Assembly (NCBI GenBank): GCA_001586965.3
Contig: LUCW03000186.1
Location: 1 to 23,642 of the forward strand
From: Sphaeroforma sirkka
Taxonomy: Eukaryota; Opisthokonta; Ichthyosporea; Ichthyophonida
Direction: 5' to 3'
DNA: 23,642 nucleotides
The position numbers were made by a program, and so were the translations under genes. Below, in pieces: positions 23,023 through 23,642 of this stretch; the stretch's first letter is position 1; the number at the start of each line of letters is the position of its first letter. Below the pieces are notes generated by a model, which was not told where the DNA came from, made no database searches, and saw nothing but the letters and a program-made list of their open reading frames with translations.

Positions 23023-23577
23023 CTAATACTTGTTCATGTGCGAACTCTTGAAAAGTTGGTGTGTTCTCACTGGCAGACAGAGTATCATCCTCCTCAGTTG
23101 AACTGTCCTCTGACCCTGGTGATTTGTACCCAAGTCCATAAAACGGACGCTCACAGCCTTGAATTCGGAAGGTAGGGTTGTCTTCGTCTTCTGGTACTGC
23201 CTGTTGGGTACTTCCTTGGTCTCGCCCTCGAATATGACATCCTCGTCCAGATTGTGCAGGAGTCCATTTTGTTTGTTGTTGGTGGCTGCCTTGTCGTCCG
23301 CGGAAATAATGTGTGGAGCCCCAGGATGTGTCTGTTGTTGCCCCTCCAGTGCCTGACCTGAGTGCGGGCGGAAGGGCGTTCCGTATGGGACTGACGACGT
23401 TTGAGTTCCGATCCTGGTCGATATCATCTTCCTTGCGGCGCTCGGGATTCCAGAGTTGCTGTCTACGACTTTGGCGGGGGAGTAGGACATGGGTAGTGAG
23501 TTGTTTGTCAATGGAGAACTAATAGAAGTATTGTTGCGAATGAACTGATGAAATTGCTGAATATAAATATCATCCAT
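23023..23577 (-). CDS. gag: Gag N-terminus (E2)
   Basis: ATG at 23575-23577 (M-D-D-I-Y-I-Q-Q-F-H) is the first ATG after the leader and has A at -3 and G at +4. About 140 residues follow that are low in hydrophobics and rich in Ser, Thr, Gln and Asn, as for a disordered gag N-terminus. An acidic patch (L-D-E-D-V-I-F-E-G-E) lies near 107. After F-K-A-V-S the frame changes near 23150; the likely continuation reads G-S-E-D-S-S-T-E-E-D-D-T in a neighbouring frame. The last 35 residues of the open frame are therefore probably not gag. Confidence 0.7.
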   Translation of the reverse strand: MDDIYIQQFHQFIRNNTSISSPLTNNSLPMSYSPAKVVDSNSGIPSAARKMISTRIGTQTSSVPYGTPFRPHSGQALEGQQQTHPGAPHIISADDKAATNNKQNGLLHNLDEDVIFEGETKEVPNRQYQKTKTTLPSEFKAVSVRFMDLGTNHQGQRTVQLRRMILCLPVRTHQLFKSSHMNKY

Positions 23578-23642
23578 TTTCTATTAAATTTCATCCTTCA
23601 AACATAACGTCTCGACATCGATCTTCGAGGAATCGTGGTTTT
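23578..23642 (-). other. 5' leader of E2
   Basis: Non-coding sequence upstream of the gag ATG, cut by the window edge. On the minus strand it starts AAAACCACGATTCCTCG. No LTR terminus (CA) with an adjacent TGG primer site is recognisable in these 65 bases, so the 5' LTR must lie further right. Confidence 0.45.

Larger units (their letters stand above)
16572..23642 (-). mobile_element. Family 2 Ty3/gypsy chromovirus, element E2 (5' LTR outside window)
   Basis: From right to left it has gag, in-frame UGA, protease, RT, RNase H, Dam-like domain, integrase with HHCC and DDE, GPY module and a canonical chromodomain, then a 1.2-kb 3' non-coding region. Its protein sequence is far from family 1 but the domain order is the same. 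The left border is placed at TGTAATAAG (16572), where copy B breaks off and a TG terminus appears. LTR length cannot be fixed because the second LTR is outside the window. At least ten one-base frame breaks are present. Confidence 0.85.

Overview
This window is nuclear eukaryotic DNA made almost entirely of LTR retrotransposons. I recognise no host gene with confidence. Two Ty3/gypsy families of chromovirus type are present. Both have the order gag, protease, reverse transcriptase (RT), RNase H, a Dam-like methyltransferase-fold domain, integrase and a C-terminal chromodomain or chromodomain-like module. Chromodomains, aspartic protease and a DDE integrase rule out a prokaryote. The Dam-like domain is known from DIRS-type elements and, from memory, from some protist or oomycete Ty3 elements. 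An oomycete-like protist, an alga or an early-diverging fungus is therefore possible, but the sequence does not decide it.

Left region, 1-6111 (+ strand): a graveyard of family 1. Copy C (1-2830) enters from the left edge in RNase H, runs through the Dam-like domain and integrase, and ends in an LTR lacking its first ~70 bp. From 2831 to 4319 there are two strongly diverged composite units, each an integrase fragment on the minus strand followed by a plus-strand LTR. Copy D (4320-6111) is a damaged integrase with 3' UTR, polypurine tract and a near-consensus LTR broken off at 6111. A unique island (6124-6477) follows.

Middle region, 6478-16571 (- strand): an older family 1 copy, B, split inside its integrase by a younger family 1 copy, A (8117-15323). 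A is flanked by the 4-bp target site duplication AACG (8113-8116 and 15324-15327). A has a 593-bp 5' LTR, gag and the whole pol. Its 3' LTR has lost its first ~300 bp together with the 3' UTR and pol stop. A carries three nonsense codons and several one-base frame breaks.

Right region, 16572-23642 (- strand): family 2 (element E2), whose 3' end abuts B exactly where B's Dam-like domain stops, so E2 probably also sits inside B. Its 3' non-coding part holds six consecutive stem-loops and two related minisatellite arrays. Its pol and gag then run to the right edge. Its 5' LTR lies outside the window.

In both families gag ends at an in-frame UGA followed directly by the protease frame, which suggests stop-codon readthrough as the Gag-Pol strategy. 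Many frame breaks fall at homopolymers, so part of the apparent decay may be sequencing error. All alignments between copies were made by eye.
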